Shown one piece after another: positions 13,140-13,476 of a stretch of DNA of 13,476 nucleotides (within the stretch, counting starts at the first letter, position 1; the number at the start of each line of letters is the position of its first letter). The notes beneath the pieces were generated by a model, which was given only the letters and a program-made list of their open reading frames with translations, was not told where the DNA came from and did not search any database. The translations under genes and the position numbers were made by a program. This stretch comes from Candidatus Methanophagaceae archaeon (lineage in GTDB: Archaea; Halobacteriota; Syntropharchaeia; Alkanophagales; Methanospirareceae): positions 1 through 13,476 of the forward strand of contig QENJ01000062.1 of NCBI GenBank assembly GCA_013374505.1, in the 5' to 3' direction.

Positions 13140-13476
13140 TCACGCTTTTCTTCTACGCAGCACTAAATACGCGATTGAAAACATCCCCGCGATAACGAAA
13201 CTAGCTTCAAATCCGGGGGTTGATGGCTTTGGCTCTGGTGTTTCTTCGGTACTTGTTGTTGGCGCTGGTGTTGGCGTTGCCTCTGGCGAAGCCTCGGGAC
13301 TCGCTGTTGGTGTCGCAGCCTCATTCACCGCGGGTGTTTCCGTCTCATTTACCGTTGGTGTTACCGTTTCATTTGGTGATGTTTCGCTACGTTCGTACTC
13401 TACTCCACTGCCGGAAGTGGTTATGGCTACTTCGGTTCCCGGTTCCAGAAACGTTACTTTCGTTAAATTCCAGCCG
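13140..13476 (-). CDS. PGF-CTERM surface protein, C-terminal end (runs off window edge)
   Basis: The frame stays open from the window edge to a TGA at 13140-13142, giving 111 visible residues. The first part (GWNLTKVTFLEPGTEVAITT) looks like the end of an extracellular beta domain and contains an NLT sequon. A Thr/Pro/Glu/Ser-rich stalk follows, with two NET sequons and a 24-bp tandem repeat. The end is STPGFEASFVIAGM, a hydrophobic helix and RRRKA, the PGF-CTERM tail processed by archaeosortase A (cleaved near the PGF and joined to a lipid). The stalk-plus-tail layout is that of S-layer or other cell-wall proteins of Methanosarcina-like and haloarchaeal species. A GTG at 13326-13328 could be read as a start, but the continuous reading frame and repeat make it internal. 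The gene lies on the same strand as the sortase locus, but the tail class differs from that of the next gene. Confidence 0.9.
   Translation of the reverse strand, partial: GWNLTKVTFLEPGTEVAITTSGSGVEYERSETSPNETVTPTVNETETPAVNEAATPTASPEASPEATPTPAPTTSTEETPEPKPSTPGFEASFVIAGMFSIAYLVLRRRKA
13302..13373 (-). repeat. 24-bp tandem repeat (three copies) in the stalk
   Basis: Three diverged copies of a 24-bp unit encode NETVTPTV (13350-13373), NETETPAV (13326-13349) and NEAATPTA (13302-13325). After them come SPEA SPEA and TPTP. The unit carries a sequon NET in the first two copies that is lost in the third. Copies of this kind vary in number between strains. Confidence 0.7.

Noticed and set aside
1..13476. 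CRISPR array, insertion sequence or prophage
   Set aside because: No regularly spaced direct repeats, transposase motifs or phage structural genes are visible on either strand.

Overview
The window looks archaeal (euryarchaeal). It carries ftsZ, a MutS-like ATPase of the archaeal MutS5 kind, a DUF357 protein, TATA-type promoters (TTTATATA, TTTAAATA), Shine-Dalgarno sites of the GGAGGTGA type, and cell-surface proteins ending in archaeosortase sorting tails (PGF-CTERM and an xPxxxP tail). Base composition is moderate. The mix fits a methanogen-like or anaerobic alkane/methane-oxidising lineage (Methanomicrobia, ANME-1 or Syntrophoarchaeum-like), but the lineage is a guess; the archaeal assignment is firm.

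Layout. (1) 1-510, minus: the 5' part of ftsZ, cut by the window edge. (2) 511-758: divergent promoter region with two copies of a TATATAAAG box. (3) 759-4482, plus: a probable three-gene operon of a PRC-barrel protein, a MutS-family ATPase, and a protein built from a duplicated winged-helix unit. (4) 4557-5384, plus: an exosortase/PEP-CTERM-type CAAX protease, preceded by a 14-bp perfect palindrome and meeting the next gene tail to tail with no spacer. (5) 5385-6038, minus: an MBL-fold hydrolase. (6) 6102-8611, plus: a membrane and lipid set made of a small multidrug export family protein, a frameshifted PAP2 phosphatase, and a UPF0104/LPG-synthase-type flippase-like protein. (7) 8727-9653, minus: ilvE, divergent from a DUF357 protein (9806-10036, plus). 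(8) 10054-13476, minus: a protein-sorting locus. In transcription order it holds the C-terminus of a PGF-CTERM surface protein, a VWA-DUF11 surface protein with an LPVIMP transmembrane RRR tail, a Cys-Arg-His archaeosortase, and an overlapping membrane protein that resembles an exosortase partner.

The most coherent story is surface-protein sorting. A sortase, its probable partner and a plausible substrate lie next to each other. A second protein has a tail of a different sorting class. A CAAX protease of the family that accompanies bacterial exosortases lies about 5 kb away. The PAP2 and UPF0104 proteins could act on lipid carriers or membrane lipids, and archaeosortase A joins its substrates to lipid, but a link between them here is only inference. 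The second item of interest is the PRC-barrel / MutS-like / duplicated winged-helix operon, whose joint role I do not recognise.
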